Assembly: GCF_003590095.1 (NCBI RefSeq)
Contig: NC_039488.1
Location: 1,178,001 to 1,242,000, forward strand
Direction of reading: 5' to 3'
Length of the DNA stretch: 64,000 bases
DNA from: Trichoplusia ni
Lineage: Eukaryota > Arthropoda > Insecta > Lepidoptera > Noctuidae
The position numbers and the translations under genes were made by a program. Of the stretch, positions 40,783 through 53,557 are shown piece after piece (position 1 is the stretch's first letter; every line of letters begins with the position of its first letter). The notes beneath the pieces are model-generated. The model saw only the letters and a list, made by a program, of their open reading frames with translations, had not been told where the DNA came from and did not search any database.

Positions 40783-40932
40783 CGGAGATCCCTCCTACCA
40801 CGACATCTTTCAGCAAACCTAGTCGTTGTGCGAGGGAGATGTCACTCTACAACGTGTAGCGCGCCGTCCTGCTACTACCTTAGAAATAGAGTTATTTTGA
40901 AATGTGATGGTAGGTGGTAGTGGAGTCTCCAA
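40783..40932. mobile_element. Foldback element, family K, near full length
   Basis: An approximately 150-bp imperfect palindrome. The outer arms read ggagatccctcctaccacga and its complement-like atggtaggtggtagtggagt. The inner arms are gcgagggagatgtcactctac and gtagcgcgccgtcctgct. This copy shows that shorter copies elsewhere are cores of a longer foldback. No ORF. Confidence 0.75.
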
Positions 40933-41577
40933 ATAGTTTAGTTTAGAAAGTCGTTCGATACTTCATTGAATGGATGTTTGGGGTATCGCCAGGCTCGGGT
41001 CGCCACGCTTATTAGTTTACTCGGATAAATGAAACTATTTTTGGTCTGTGATTGTATTGATGTTTCTATACTTTTGATTCGTTGTGTCCCAAATAAAGGT
41101 TGAAAGATCATGATTAAATAGATCTATTTGTGATTTTGTTCAAACATCGGTTTGTTGTTAGATTTTGTTGTTTTGTTAGTTTTGCCTCGTAATAAATATC
41201 CCATCAAATATTGCCAAGGAAATATTAATAAATTTAAATTAATGATTTTCTTTTAAGTCAACTTTTAAGTAACAAAAAGTAAACATATCTAACTTTACCG
41301 CTTAAACTGAAAAATAATTAACTTTAAAATCTATAATTTACTTCATAAGCTGTCGAAAAATCTGCAAACTCAACGGTAATTTTACAATCTTTCCAGCCCT
41401 CTTTTTCAGTAAAGAAACTGAACTTTAATACTTCCATCACGGTTGAAATGAAAGCAACAAACGCATCGTTAACAAAAACACGATCTATACACTGCACACT
41501 GCAGTTAGTATAAATTTACAACAGTACCTATAACTCTTAACGTGACTCGAGTGCACTAGTACTATAGTATATTCCTT

Positions 41578-41720
41578 TTGAAAACTCCGAAACCCCTACC
41601 ACGGCCCATTCGAGTAATATTTAGCAAGTGTGCGAGAGAGATGCCACTTTACGTCATGTCATGCACTGTCACAGTTCCACAATTCCTATAACTTTTCTTT
41701 GGGAGGTAGAGGCGTGCTCT
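41578..41720. mobile_element. Foldback element, family K
   Basis: Has the outer arm cccctaccacggcccat, the inner motif tgcgagagagatgccacttta, the return arm with cactgtcacagttccac, and the late gggaggtagagg. It lies about 650 bp after the fuller copy at 40783. Confidence 0.65.
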
Positions 41721-42496
41721 CATGTTTTAGAATACCCGAATATGCTGTTTCCCTTGCAAAAACAGTGATTGTGAAAATGTGTATTTTTAGAATCCTGTTT
41801 TTTCAGGTTCGAATCCTGAAAAAGGGGGTTTACGTGACCTATTTCTTATGGTCACTGGTTTTGGATTTAGAAATTTTGAATTTCAGTTTCGCGATTTCGG
41901 TTTTGCATTTTCACCTTTTCGTGGTAATTTTCTGTTGATGATGATTAATGTTAATTTCGGCCTGCGTATGTAAAGTAAAAAGTTTGTTTCAAAGCTTTCG
42001 TAAAATTAACATTATTTATCTTTCAAGATTTTATGAGCAAATGTAGTTATTTTGCATAGTATAGATAGATGGGCAAAAGCATCTTACGGACTCAAAATAT
42101 CTTTCTGTGTTATATTATATGTGATTCCCTATAGGTAATATCGTCATCAACTAAGCCAAGGATACATCCACTGCTGAACTGCGTCCCTACAATATACATA
42201 AATTATTAAAATTGTAATAGAGCGAAACAAAAAATAAAAAAAAAAACAAAAAGAGTTTTTGGCCGTCTCGCGTCTGTCCAAACGAAAACCAAAATCATGG
42301 TGTTTCTCAATAGAAGTCATATAAAGTTAATGACTTTATCTGATACATCTGTGTGACCGTAGCCGAAGTCGTGTTCAACTCTACCATTATAACGTGTGTT
42401 ACGTAGACTATGAGAAATTGGAACACCATAGGTGATGGTGTTATCGCATCCATTCCACGAAGAACCTACTTCTATCTCAAAGTCAAACTTGTAGAT

Positions 42497-42600
42497 GTGG
42501 GAGAGAGATGGCGCTCTATAACGTGTATGTCTGTCTCGCTTGCACTACTGCAATAGTTTCACTTTAAGATGCCGTGGTAGGCCCTCAAAGCGTAACGGAT
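42497..42600. mobile_element. Foldback element, family K
   Basis: Core gagagagatggcgctctataa, then tgtctgtctcgcttgcac, then cactttaagatgccgtggta and ggccctc. The 5' outer arm is missing. Confidence 0.7.
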
Positions 42601-42964
42601 ACGCAACTCTTGATAACGCTATCTCAAAGAATTTCTATTGAATTAAAAGCAGCCTCGCTTAACTTTTGATTGATATTTAATTTGGTTTATCAGTGTCTTT
42701 GATAAGGCAAGTTAATGAAAAGCTATGTAGAGAACGGGTTTTGTTGATAAACGACGCGACCGATGGCGGAACGAAGCTGCGTTTGTTTAACTTTCAAAGT
42801 TTCACAGTTACTGCTGCTAGTTTATCAGATGCAGTTGATGTTGGTTCATTTTGTTTGACTAGTTTCTGTGCAGTTTATATTTCTGGGTTCGCGCTGTTAA
42901 AGGATGCATATATATGATACATATTTTTACTCTGATTCAATTCGATTTTATTTCCAACTCAATT

Positions 42965-43045
42965 TCCGAAGGGCTCCGGTTGGGTCCGAAACTAGACGGA
43001 CGATCCCGGTAAATACGCGTGAGGAAACCGTGGCGTCATTTTAAT
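42965..43045. mobile_element. Family P palindromic MITE, partial copy
   Basis: Shares ctccggttgggtccgaaact, ataaatacgcgtgag and the aaaccg start of the right arm with the 31201 copy. The left arm is lost. Confidence 0.7.
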
Positions 43046-44274
43046 TAAATATCATAAGTACCTTTACAACAATATTGGTTCACACACTTCTATTTTGTTT
43101 CAAAGCAGGACACTTCAAATAACCTGACTCTTTTCATGACACGTGTGGGTGTGGGTTGTATTCTGACATTTATTACATTATAAGCGATACTTGAATGTCA
43201 CTTGTGTCACCTCATTGTCACCAATATAGAAAGTGATTTTGATAGTTATTACTAAGGAAGGAACTTGTAGCACTAATTGCTCCATCACAGGTTAAACCGC
43301 TATAGGTTAACCTATGTAGTTACTATATTTTTTTAATTATAAAAAAATATGAAATTATTGAAGGATTTTAGTAGACAGTTGCCAGGGCCTACGTTTTATA
43401 AAGCTTTTTCCAGGGGCAGAATAATTAATATTCTTGCGTTTATCAAATAATTTAATCAAAGAATTCCGTGCAGCCTTATTCAGCGGTACGCACGTCAACC
43501 AAATATAATTTTTAACTCTTTCACTAATTGTCAAAAAATACAAACTGTTACAGTGCCCAAAATTTGCACTGACAGGGTTGACATTTAAATTATAAGAAGG
43601 GTGCCAATGAAACTCTATTACTAGGACTCCTCTTTAAAGTTTTTTTTCAGAAACCAAGGAGGTTTGAAAACTTCACTATATCGTTATAAAACAAAAGGAG
43701 TTACATCATAATAATGTACGAACACCCTCGTGTGCAAATCTGAGTCATCTTTTTATTTTTGCCAAGAAACCCGCATCTGCCAAAACCCGGTATTCTTGCG
43801 ATAATAACAATTCTCTTTCCATGCGTCTTGAAAATTTTGAGGAATCATTACTAAGCTTAGCGGCATTAGGATTTTATACTTGACGGAGGAAAAAATATTC
43901 TTTTACGATATTACTTTCATTATAATAAATACCGTTGTAAAACTGAAGGTTGTTTTTTCCGAGCGGTGTTTTGTTAGCAGGAATGCTGAATTATAGGTCT
44001 TGAAATCTGAGGACCGGTACCCATTATAGTACTTTGCTTGACCGAAGTTTTTAAGGCTGGGATTTAATATTTTTTGAATTCTGTTCACGTAACAATGGGT
44101 GTGCGAATGAATAGATTTCTGGATACTACTTAGTACCTACTTAGTGCTTGATTGGTTTGGTCATAAGTAAGGGGAGGTAGGGCGGTCATTTTAAAAAGAT
44201 TACGTAATATATCTTTTAAGATTGTTTCATATGCTGTTTTAAGCACGTCAGAGTACGAAAAACCTTTTTTTTCT

Positions 44275-44603
44275 CTAGCCCACTGTGTCCCACTGCTGGG
44301 CAAAGGCCTCCCCCAAATCCTTCCACGACTCTCTATTCTGGGCCGCATGTAACCAGCCTGCGCGGTAAGCGTTAAGGTCGTCTCGCCACCGCTTCCTAGG
44401 TCGCCCACGACGACGCCGTCCATCCGTTGACTCCCATAGTGTGGTGACTTTGGACTTTGGCCCAACAATCGCTTTCCATGCTAACATGACCCACCCAATC
44501 CCATTTTAGCCTGGCAGCCTTTTTGCCGACGTCTATAATCTCAGTTTTGGAACGCAGCGTGATGTTCGGAATTCGTCGTTGTAACCTAACACCAAGAATG
44601 TAT
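44275..44603 (-). pseudogene. RTE-clade LINE ORF2 C-terminus, frameshifted
   Basis: The minus strand encodes ILGVRLQRRIPN, then KAARLKWDWVGHV, and after a frameshift TDGRRRRGRPRKRWRDDLNA and GEAFAQQWD before a TAG stop at 44275-44277. This is the recognisable C-terminal tail of RTE-type reverse transcriptase ORFs (KW-W-GHV, GRRRRGRPRKRW, LGEAFAQQW). The shift comes from a 7-bp tandem duplication, gactttg twice, at 44446-44459. The element is 5'-truncated, as is usual for LINE copies, and cannot be functional. A short A-rich 3' tail follows on the minus strand. Confidence 0.85.
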
Positions 44604-45198
44604 GCGGAAAACCATAGTAAGAAAAAATAAACTTAATGGTCTAAAATAAAGGTACTTAGCCATGACGAGCGTTAACACTGTCACTTATCTCAAAGGGAAG
44701 TTTTAATCACAATGTACATATGTATGTATGTAGCAAATGTAACAATATACAATACAACAAAGTAAGCTTACAAGCTACAAAGTAAGCCCGAAAAAAGAAG
44801 CCTTTTTATTTTCTAACATCAGAATTAATATAACACAGTTTTGTGTTTAGCGGCAATCGTGTATGCTGTTAACCTTTTTATTATTTGAAACTACAGATCA
44901 CCGATTTACGATAGCCGTAAAAGATCAGTCGGTTATCATACCATAACCATCAGAAAGTTATCAAAATAACCCAAATGAGTGAATTTACATATGAACTAGC
45001 AGTATGTAATCACAGTTCGACGATTCTGATGCAGATTCTATATAACAGCATTATGCAAATTTGAGGCCAATTAATTTAAATGACGGTTTATGACCAACAT
45101 TTAAATATGAAGCAATATTTCACGTTAATAGCAATTAAGTATAGAAAATTACAGAGTTCAAACACAGTTACTATTCAACCTGCATGGATATAAAACTA

Positions 45199-45449
45199 CT
45201 AGCTGTTGCCCGCGACTTCGTCCGCGTGGTTAGAAGATATAAGTTATAATTTATACGTGCCCTGTTTTTTCCACATTTTCCGTTATATCTTCGCTCCTAT
45301 TAGTCGCAGCGTGATGGTAAATAGCTTAAAACCTTCTTCAATGAATAATCCATTCAATAAAAAAATATTTTTTCAATTTGAACCAGTGTTTCCTGAGAAT
45401 AGCGCGTTCAAACAAACAAACTCTTCAGCTTTACATATTAGTATATAGA
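45199..45449 (-). mobile_element. Helitron-like non-autonomous element, intact ends
   Basis: Read on the minus strand it begins TC (tctatatactaatatgtaaa) after an A and ends gggcaacagCTAG before a T. A short hairpin (cgcgg / tcgcg type) lies just before the end. This TC...hairpin...CTAG layout inserted between A and T is the Helitron rule. The 251-bp body carries no Rep/helicase. A LINE-tail origin cannot be excluded from sequence alone. The overlapping open frame is not a gene. Confidence 0.65.
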
Positions 45450-45954
45450 TATAGATTTTAACTAACATTTGAACAATAATACGCACAAAGCAGGATTAAT
45501 TTTAAAATAATTAATAATTACATTCGTTAGGCGAAGGATCTTGAATACTCGGCAATGCGGTTGGGTTGCTAGTAAAAATAAATAAGACCACAAATTGAGA
45601 TGACTCGTTGCTTCGATGTGCGTTCAGGCAGGGTTGCCAGGGTCACGTAAACAAGAATATACGGCTTGTTTTCTAAAGGACATGTATAGGACCTTGGGAG
45701 GAAAACGTCTGATAAGAAAGTTTACTAAGGTTTGTGGGACTTTAGGAATTGAATATATTTGGGTTTATGAGATAAACCTATCCGATAAGTTTAGTACATA
45801 ACAGTGTTATTAAAAACTCGCGTGAGTAACCTTAAAATAAAAGGTCAAGTGGCCAGTTCTTAATACAAGAAAGACAATGTTGACTATCTTTAAAACGTGT
45901 ATAATTTATTGTTGCAATCATATTTTTACCTGAATATTTTAAAAAGAGGTCAAA

Positions 45955-46320
45955 GTCGTATAATTTAATAGTAAACAGTCCCAGTCTGCCTCACGACACT
46001 GAAGATTCCATACAAGTAGGCGAATGAAAAACGGGTGACAAATAAACTTATCGGTAGTGTCAAATTTATTTGTCAATTAACAAATTGATGATCCTATCAA
46101 AACATTGCTTAGCCACGATCTTCATTATGTCGTAGTTCGATCTTAATTTTATGTATCTTAAGCAGCAAAGAAAATACGTTAACTGTAAAAATTCAACTGT
46201 CTTATTATCATTATTCATGAGCTACAAAACCTAATGACTGATGGACGAGCAGGTTGCAATGCCCTTGTAACAGTTTTTTATTTCCACCCTTTGGTTTCCA
46301 AACCATAAATCCTTCGAAAC
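45955..46320 (+). repeat. Interspersed repeat (family R)
   Basis: gtcccagtctgcctcacgac, actgaagattccatacaagt, aaattcaactgtcttattat, ttccaccctttggtttcc. Decayed but with the blocks in order. Confidence 0.6.
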
Positions 46321-46859
46321 TAATGCGGTATAATAAAACAGATACTAGACATGCTTTAATAACATAGGTACTTTAAATAAGTGAGCGTAAGTTAAGAAAC
46401 GTAACCCAAAAATACACAAAACAAGCCAACCGGACAGACAACCCTATCAAGCATACATAATTACAGCGTACTACTGGGACCCTCATAATTAAATTCCAAA
46501 GCATCAACACTCATCATCACTTATAATAATTAAAAATTAATTATAACTCACTGGAACTGTGGACTATGGGCTTCTACATCTGTGTACTTTACCGGACAGC
46601 AATTAACTTTTATGTTTTGTTTTTAATTTCTCGGCGTCGTAATTAGTAGCTTTAGGAAACTAACTTAGGTGAGGGCTTGTGGCTAAGTGTAAGCTGTTAT
46701 AAACGGTAAGCTACGCTCTTGGTTGTTGAGCTTATTTAAGAGTAAGTTACGCGCTTTAGGATTGATTCGTGGATGGGTGAGCATTTGTAAATGATGCTTG
46801 GGGAACGATAAAGGAGTTCGGCTAACTGTTATACGTTGTGTTGATATACAGAATCGAAA

Positions 46860-47115
46860 AAAATGATCAAGGTGGAGTCTAGCTAGCTATACTGAGGGTT
46901 CCATACAAATAGGGCCAAGAAAATTAAATAGGTTGTCCGACAAATGAATTTGAAAACACATCCGTTGCATTATTTATTTTGTTCATTAAAATTTCAACCG
47001 CCTAACGACCGCGGTTTATGAGATACAGCCTGGTTACAGATTGATGGCAAAAAGACAGCGGTGCCTCAATAACAAGGTTCCATTATTACCATTTAGTTGT
47101 GGAGCCCTAAAAAGC
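46860..47115 (+). repeat. Interspersed repeat (family R), good copy
   Basis: actgagggttccatacaaat, tttatgagatacagcctggt, aaaagacagcggtgcctcaa, tgtggagccctaaaaag. About 550 bp after the previous family R copy. Confidence 0.7.
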
Positions 47116-47395
47116 TACACAAAAACATTTTCCATACCTTTTCAAAAACTAAAAGTCGTAGGCCCCCAAGCCCTATCATATTTACTAGTGTTTAAATATA
47201 CTTGTATCCCAATACATTAGTCATTGTCACATCAACGGATTATGAAACTACGATTTCAAATGGCAAGGATGTACGTAATCATTATTTATCATCTGTCAAA
47301 TATATTGAATGTCATTCAACTTGTAATTGCGAATGCTGGTTAGATTAATACGCTTGGCTATTAATTTAATTGAATTATTATTACAAAGCTCATTC

Positions 47396-47658
47396 TTATA
47401 TATTATTAAAATCTTACGGCTTGGGTTTTTTTGTTCGAATACTCAAATCTCAGCCATGTCAGGAACTGCTGTTCGTATTTGAAATATTCTGTCAGTGATA
47501 GATAGCCTATTTAATAGGAGCAGAAATGTTATAAACTAGGTTACAAAACGGGAAAAGTTCCTTTACTCCGTCGTATTGATCCGACTTAATAATTTCTAAC
47601 TTTATCTTTAACGGTTAACCACGGACTTTACGCGGACGAAGTCACGCGCAGCAGCTAG
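47396..47658 (+). mobile_element. Helitron-like element, diverged relative of 45199
   Basis: Begins atattattaaaatcttacgg and ends gcggacgaagtcacgcgcag then cagCTAG followed by T. The middle includes gatagcctatttaataggag. More decayed than the other copies. Confidence 0.55.
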
Positions 47659-48502
47659 TTAAATAATATAGCAGGTATTACAGTGATTTGCGCATTACCA
47701 CGCACCGGTGGAAACGCGGGTGACGCCATGACACGCACGGCGGTTCAGGTTAATTCAGTAAAAGTCTGACCATACCCACTTCCAACCCCGAGGAGGTGAG
47801 TCTGGATGAAGATCCACTCACCATACCTTTACGTTATTAGCCTCCATTTACAAGCAATTCTAAACCTTTAATACGTTTTTCTCTTCATATTTTTTAATTG
47901 ATTCAATAAAATACAAAATATGTATCCCATATTCTTTTAGAAATCAACCTTACGGAATTATTCACACAGCCTTTTAAACAATTCCACAAAAATACCATCG
48001 CTATGGAGTAAAATACAGACACTAAGTTTAATTCAATATCGTGAACAGGCACCGTTCAAGTCTGCAGTCAATCTAAGTAATTCAATTGCCACAACTTACT
48101 TGCAAGTTAGATAGAGCGATAAGCGACTCCCTGTATCTCTTCCATCTAGGTCGAAGAAATTACATTTAAGTTTAAATAACAGGTTCAGTACTATAAACAT
48201 TTAAAATGGTCTGTTATTAAAGGGGTGATGACATTTATTTTCAGTGCCTGTCTTGCAGTTTAACGTATAGTAATAGATTAGTATTTTTTATTTTGTCCTA
48301 CAAATATAAATTGATAAAGTTACCGTGAATGGAATGTACGCGTAACGTCTCAATTGTGTTAAAATTTTAAGAAATCACTCCTTTACAAACCTTCTCTTTA
48401 ACTTTAAAGCCAAAAAAGCAAAAATACCTACATGTCTAATATTTTTTAATTATCTAACCAAGGGGCTAAATACATTTTTTACATTTTGTACCCAGTCCTT
48501 AT

Positions 48503-48565
48503 TGTGGAAGTGAGGTAGAGCACTCCACTACAAATTATATCTACATTGCTTCTACAAATTAGTCT
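48503..48565. mobile_element. Foldback element, family K, weak copy
   Basis: Recognised from ttgtggaagtgaggtagagc and attgcttctacaaattagtc. Strongly decayed. Confidence 0.4.
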
Positions 48566-48999
48566 TGTTATAATAGCCCTTTGTTTATGCAGTTTTTCAT
48601 GTTTAATTTAAAGATAATGCAATTTGTTCAAGTTTGTTCTCACGCATGTTGAAAGCAGGTGGGACTGTCGGTGTGACGTCAATCTTGATGTAAAATCTCT
48701 TGTCTGATTTTTAGAATCCGGTGTTTAAATTTGCTGTCGTTTTTTGCAAAAAAAGTTTACGTAAATCATTCGGCAATATAAAAAGAACTTTTTGGTTCAG
48801 CACCCACAATGAGTATAGCAAGGGATCCTTCGATAGGTCTTTTAAATTATGCTTACAGGTTTAAAGTTTTAAACCAACGACTAATCTGTCTATTGAATTT
48901 GACCCTTACATCATGTATCGTAAAATATGATTTATTTAATCATGAACATTTAATGTTTCCTTTTTTTTAAACTAAACTACTCTCGCAAATGTTCTAGTC

Positions 49000-49135
49000 A
49001 CTTGCAAAAAGACACCCAGATGCGGGACAAGCGTTCTTGGATCAGACAAATGCTTGTCATACGCGGGGATCGAAGCCGCGTCACGTCGCGAAATTTGGCG
49101 TTTTGACCTTAACCACTACCTAGGTTATCCGTGCA
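49000..49135 (-). mobile_element. tRNA-derived SINE (family B)
   Basis: aagacacccagatgcgggac, aagcgttcttggatcagaca, tacgcggggatcgaagccgc, ccttaaccactacctaggtt. One of the more complete family B copies. Confidence 0.65.
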
Positions 49136-49654
49136 TTTATCAATGATAGCCTTAGAAAAATATTATGTCTACATTCCTATTTAGACGTAGGTGAGTCGTG
49201 AATAAACCATAAAAGTACTGCACCTTACAGCAGTCGACGTTTCAATAAATCGATTACCAATCTCGACTAATTTCAGAGCAGCATTTATCGATTGTGAGTT
49301 ATATAAAAGAGGTTCCCAATATGATTTATACGTCATTTCCTGACGCTTAAGGTTAGCGCGTATAAAATAACCATTATCATTAATAACATCTTAAATACTT
49401 TATAATATTTAAATCAGTTTCGTTGTGAACCGTTAACGGACTTTCTCTGAGTTCGTCAAGAAATTTTAGAGACATTTATTTAATTTTGATTTTTTTTCTT
49501 ATTTGTGGAAACCGGTATGATAGATGCGTATTTTTAAGGTTTTTCATAATAATGTAAATCTAAATTTTAATACAAATAATTCAGTTCAGGAAAATGTTCT
49601 GGAGAATTTACTAACAAGTTACTAAATTTAGAGCAATATTCTTCAACTATTTGG

Positions 49655-49800
49655 TAGTTTTTAGGGTTTCGTAACCAAACGAAAAACAGAATCGTATTAC
49701 TGAGGCACAGCTGTCCGTCCGTCTGTCTGAAGCCAAGCTTTATCTGATATACCTTCAGAACCCTAGTATCTCGAGTGCGTTACGCACTTGACTGGTTTTA
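49655..49800 (-). repeat. Interspersed repeat (family R)
   Basis: ttttagggtttcgtaaccaa, cacagctgtccgtccgtctg, tgcgttacgcacttgactgg; inverse of the family with a deleted middle. Confidence 0.6.
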
Positions 49801-50259
49801 TTACTCTGAGCCAACACAATAATGCGGGATATAATAAAATCTTGGAAGGGAATCTCGATATTTCATTATACGTTTAATTAGAATCATGTTACCATTTCTT
49901 TTGTATAGTACTCTCTTCCAGAAAAAGTTGCTTTGTTGTTGTAAGCTTTCCTTTGAAGGGAGTTCACCTACTCACTCCATTGTGTACTATTAGCGTTTAT
50001 CGGGTGATAATTGTATTATTGTTACTATTGACTTACTAAGATTTTACAAAAAACTACTGAAATAAGTTTTATTCTCGATCTCATAGTCAACCAGTAAGAC
50101 TTTGACTTGATTATAAGATTAGCGTGTTTTGTGTTTATCACCATTAGAAAATAGAAAAAAAGTGTGATAATACGTTAATTTTAATGATATTTGACAAATA
50201 ATGAATACTGTAAACGATAGTGTATTTAAGATTACAAATTAAAAATATAGGATAAATAA

Positions 50260-50405
50260 TCGATAAGTCCAAAAGTGAATCCGCTTTCTATCCTCATGTC
50301 TGTTTGTCTGTCGCCAGACAGTATCTCATCAACTATGACAGCTGCATAGTCTCAAACGTGATATATTTCTGTTGCTATGACAACAAAAATCAAAATCAAA
50401 ATCGA
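50260..50405 (-). repeat. Interspersed repeat (family R), middle part
   Basis: tgtctgtttgtctgtcgcca, gacagtatctcatcaactat, tctgttgctatgacaacaaa; inverse of the gatacagcctggtgacag and gcaacagaa blocks. Confidence 0.55.
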
Positions 50406-51334
50406 GGTGAAGGAACGGGCAATGGGCATAGGGCTATAACATCACTCGCTAGTAAAAAGCTTACTAGTAAGTGACGTCACTCGAAATTTTATTTCACTCC
50501 ATTTACAACCCGACAATATCGTTTTTCTCCATGTCCGATAAACAAAAATACTTGACAATAGATTTATATACAATTTCTTCACTTTATCATCAACCTTGTT
50601 GATTTCATAGTCTCAATTTGAATAAACATTTATCTTCCTGAGATACTGACGTTATTTTGTGTCTGCGCATTGCGTATTTCTTCCATCTATGCTTTATAGC
50701 CGTCCTTCCGTCACTTCATCTGTCTGAATAAAAGATTTTATCTTCTGCATCATATAAGTTTATTAGGAGTATAGGGTGCCTGTGATATATAGACAACAGA
50801 GTACCAGAATTAATGGTTTTTTTATGCTATGACTAGGCGATAAAGGATCAAAGTCGCATACTATTAAATACCGTTTTTGAACGATTTTCCCCCAGATTCA
50901 CACATCAGTTGGTTATTGCTATTTTGGTATTTGTCTAAAAAATCGAATCAAATATTAATTAAATATATAAAAGATATAGAATACTATTCGTGGTAAAATA
51001 AAATTAAGATGAGTCTTGTAAATGATGACAAAATGAGATCTAGTGTGACTTAATATGATCTAGTACGATCCCGTGCAAGTAGAAATATTTTTAAGAATAA
51101 GCTATAGCGAGATAGAATTATTTTTTCGTTAAAAAATCCATTCCTTTAAAGCTTGATAGACCAACAGAAAATAAACCAGTGGGTCATAATTATTTTTAAT
51201 TACTTGATGCGATCATGAGTGTTGATATTTCGGAACATAATTATGGTCCCCCGTGGGCGGATAAGCATTATAATTATATGGTATGTGACCATGAACGGCC
51301 TCTATACTATGCGCCCTTTAAAGCGCGTCTTTAC

Positions 51335-51445
51335 CCTTGCGGAAGGGAGACGGCGCATACAAAATTGAGTGCGCTATCTCGCTCTTACAATGACATCAGT
51401 TTTGATTTCGATGTTCTGGTACAGGGAGCGATCCCCCATTGCTTT
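51335..51445. mobile_element. Foldback element, family K
   Basis: Core gcggaagggagacggcgcat and gagtgcgctatctcgctctt. An open frame of about 97 codons that covers it is repeat-derived. Confidence 0.6.
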
Positions 51446-51754
51446 AAAGAAGTTGAGTTGCAGGTGCACAACCCTTTTAAATTGATTTCATGCTTGGATG
51501 CGTTGTAAAGATTTGTTTTTTTATAATTGTTGATGGGTTACGGCTTCCTTAGTTAAAGTGAATCGTGTTTTCTGTATTAGTAACAGCATATGTTTATTTA
51601 GGTGTTGAAATGTGATTTTAAGGTACACTGTTCTCCTAGACTACATTAATTGTTGCTAGAGATTTAGTGTTAGAAATCGCTTTCGTGAAATTATAGAATT
51701 AAAATTTTTAATACATCTTGTAGGTGTCGTGGTGCCTCTACCTGTAACGTGTAA

Positions 51755-51890
51755 TATAGTGTGTACCGGGCGGTATAGGTCACCACGCAGAACATGCCGT
51801 GCGCGATGTGTAGCAAGTTCGATTCACGTATAGGACTAGCATTTGTCTGTGCTGCGACCTCAAATGCTTGTTCGGAGTCGATTCAGCTGT
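51755..51890 (+). mobile_element. tRNA-derived SINE (family B), decayed
   Basis: agcaagttcgattcacgtat then aggactagcatttgtctgtg and tgcgacctcaaatgcttgtt. Box B is degenerate. Confidence 0.5.
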
Positions 51891-53557
51891 TTATACTTTA
51901 TTCATGATAGTAGAAACACAAGAAAAAGGAAATCGCAGTAAATGTAAGTAGTAAGTCGTATAAGGTAAGTAGTGACGGGATACGATTCTTTCTCGTAACC
52001 GAATCGATGACTAATCATCGCGTAATTATTCAACTTAATATACTTAATATACCTTCAATGAAGCAATCGTGACTACAGCCCACGAAAGTAACGGCAAAGA
52101 CGTGATCCGTCCAAATATTATTCCAGATTAATTTGTTTAATTCAATAAAATACATTTAACAATAATTAAATCGGCCATGATTGATGTCAATGGGATTAAG
52201 TTAAGCCGGCAAACTAAGCATTTCATTCATTAGTTTTCGACATGTTTACGATATACGTAGATATATTTATATTGGGTCATAATTTTCTGTTGCTTTGAAA
52301 ATCGATTTTTAGTCGATCATAAAATATTGATTTAACTTTTAAGCAATATGCTGCATAAGTAGGTAGAAACGGGAGCGTAAAAGGTAGTTAAGTATGTTTT
52401 CGTTATCGTTTCCCATATTTGCCTATTTAAATAAGTGTTAAATAGATTGCTTTTTCTATGGATTCATCTGAAATTGATGTATCATATCTGTGAAATCCCC
52501 TTGACAAAGAAATAGCGTGGGAGTCAAAATCTGTAGGTTGGATAAGTTGAATATTTTTAGCGAACTTCATTAATCTATAGTCCTATTTTTCCACCTGAGC
52601 TCGTAACATTCATTTAATTTTGGAAATTAATCAATCTTCTTAAAAAAGAAACACGAGAAAAATTAAGGAATTTTATAAGTATTTTTTAAATTAATTGACA
52701 GTATCAAGTTACATCTTAAGCGGTAAACTTTTTACAGGATTAATATTTAGAAACAAGTTGATTCGCAATTCGAAACAAGATTGAAAAATCATTCTTTAAT
52801 ATTCATATCCCACTGTTGGATCCTTATATTTTACATACTTTGCGTTTTGCGTTTGCGTATATCTTTCCAGGGGAAACCTTTTGGTGTCTCGTCGATAATC
52901 CAGATTTACATTTCATACAATACTATGTATTATTTTAACAAAAATACATTATCACGGAGAAAAATAAGTCAAAATTTATGATTTTTTTATGAGACCAAAA
53001 TGGGACAGCTGTTTCACGTTAAATGAAAAAAGATTCAACAATATCAGTTCATGCAGTCCGAAGTACAGAGGTTACAAACATAAAAACTACTGACGAATTG
53101 AGAACATAATTCTTTTTGAAGTCGATACTTCAATTTTCCTCTAATTTTGGTTTCCCAGACAACCAAATAGGTATCGCGCTGTTTCAATAATTTCCTCACA
53201 AATTTAATTCATTAACATAATATACACAGACATATATGAAGCTCCTAGAGAAATTAGCGAATTAATTCTGAACATAACTTCGACGATTAATAATTAAATT
53301 ACTAACACAATTTAACTTAGTATTTGACAGTATTCAGATACTACTAAACTTGTACAAATATGATTAGCTATTTAGTTTTAATTAGACTGTAGGTATGTCT
53401 ACATGGTAATATTTGAAAACGACATTACTGTGTTTATATAACGCATTAAAATCATAGAGGAGATATATCTTTATATGGATGATATGGTATTTGGTCTTCA
53501 ATAGTTAGGAATTGATGAAGTTAGTAACTATGTATAATACCCCCATCTTTTTTGTTG

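Larger units (their letters stand above)
31311..44265. other. Gene-free AT-rich stretch with scattered repeats
   Basis: Holds a family T copy, an inverted-repeat MITE, a nested SINE in family R, and three foldback copies within 1.9 kb (40783-42600). Nothing exon-like was recognised. Confidence 0.55.

Noticed and set aside
42693..42917. A 74-codon plus-strand frame with a moderately protein-like composition
   Set aside because: No signature, no splice context and no support beyond chance openness.
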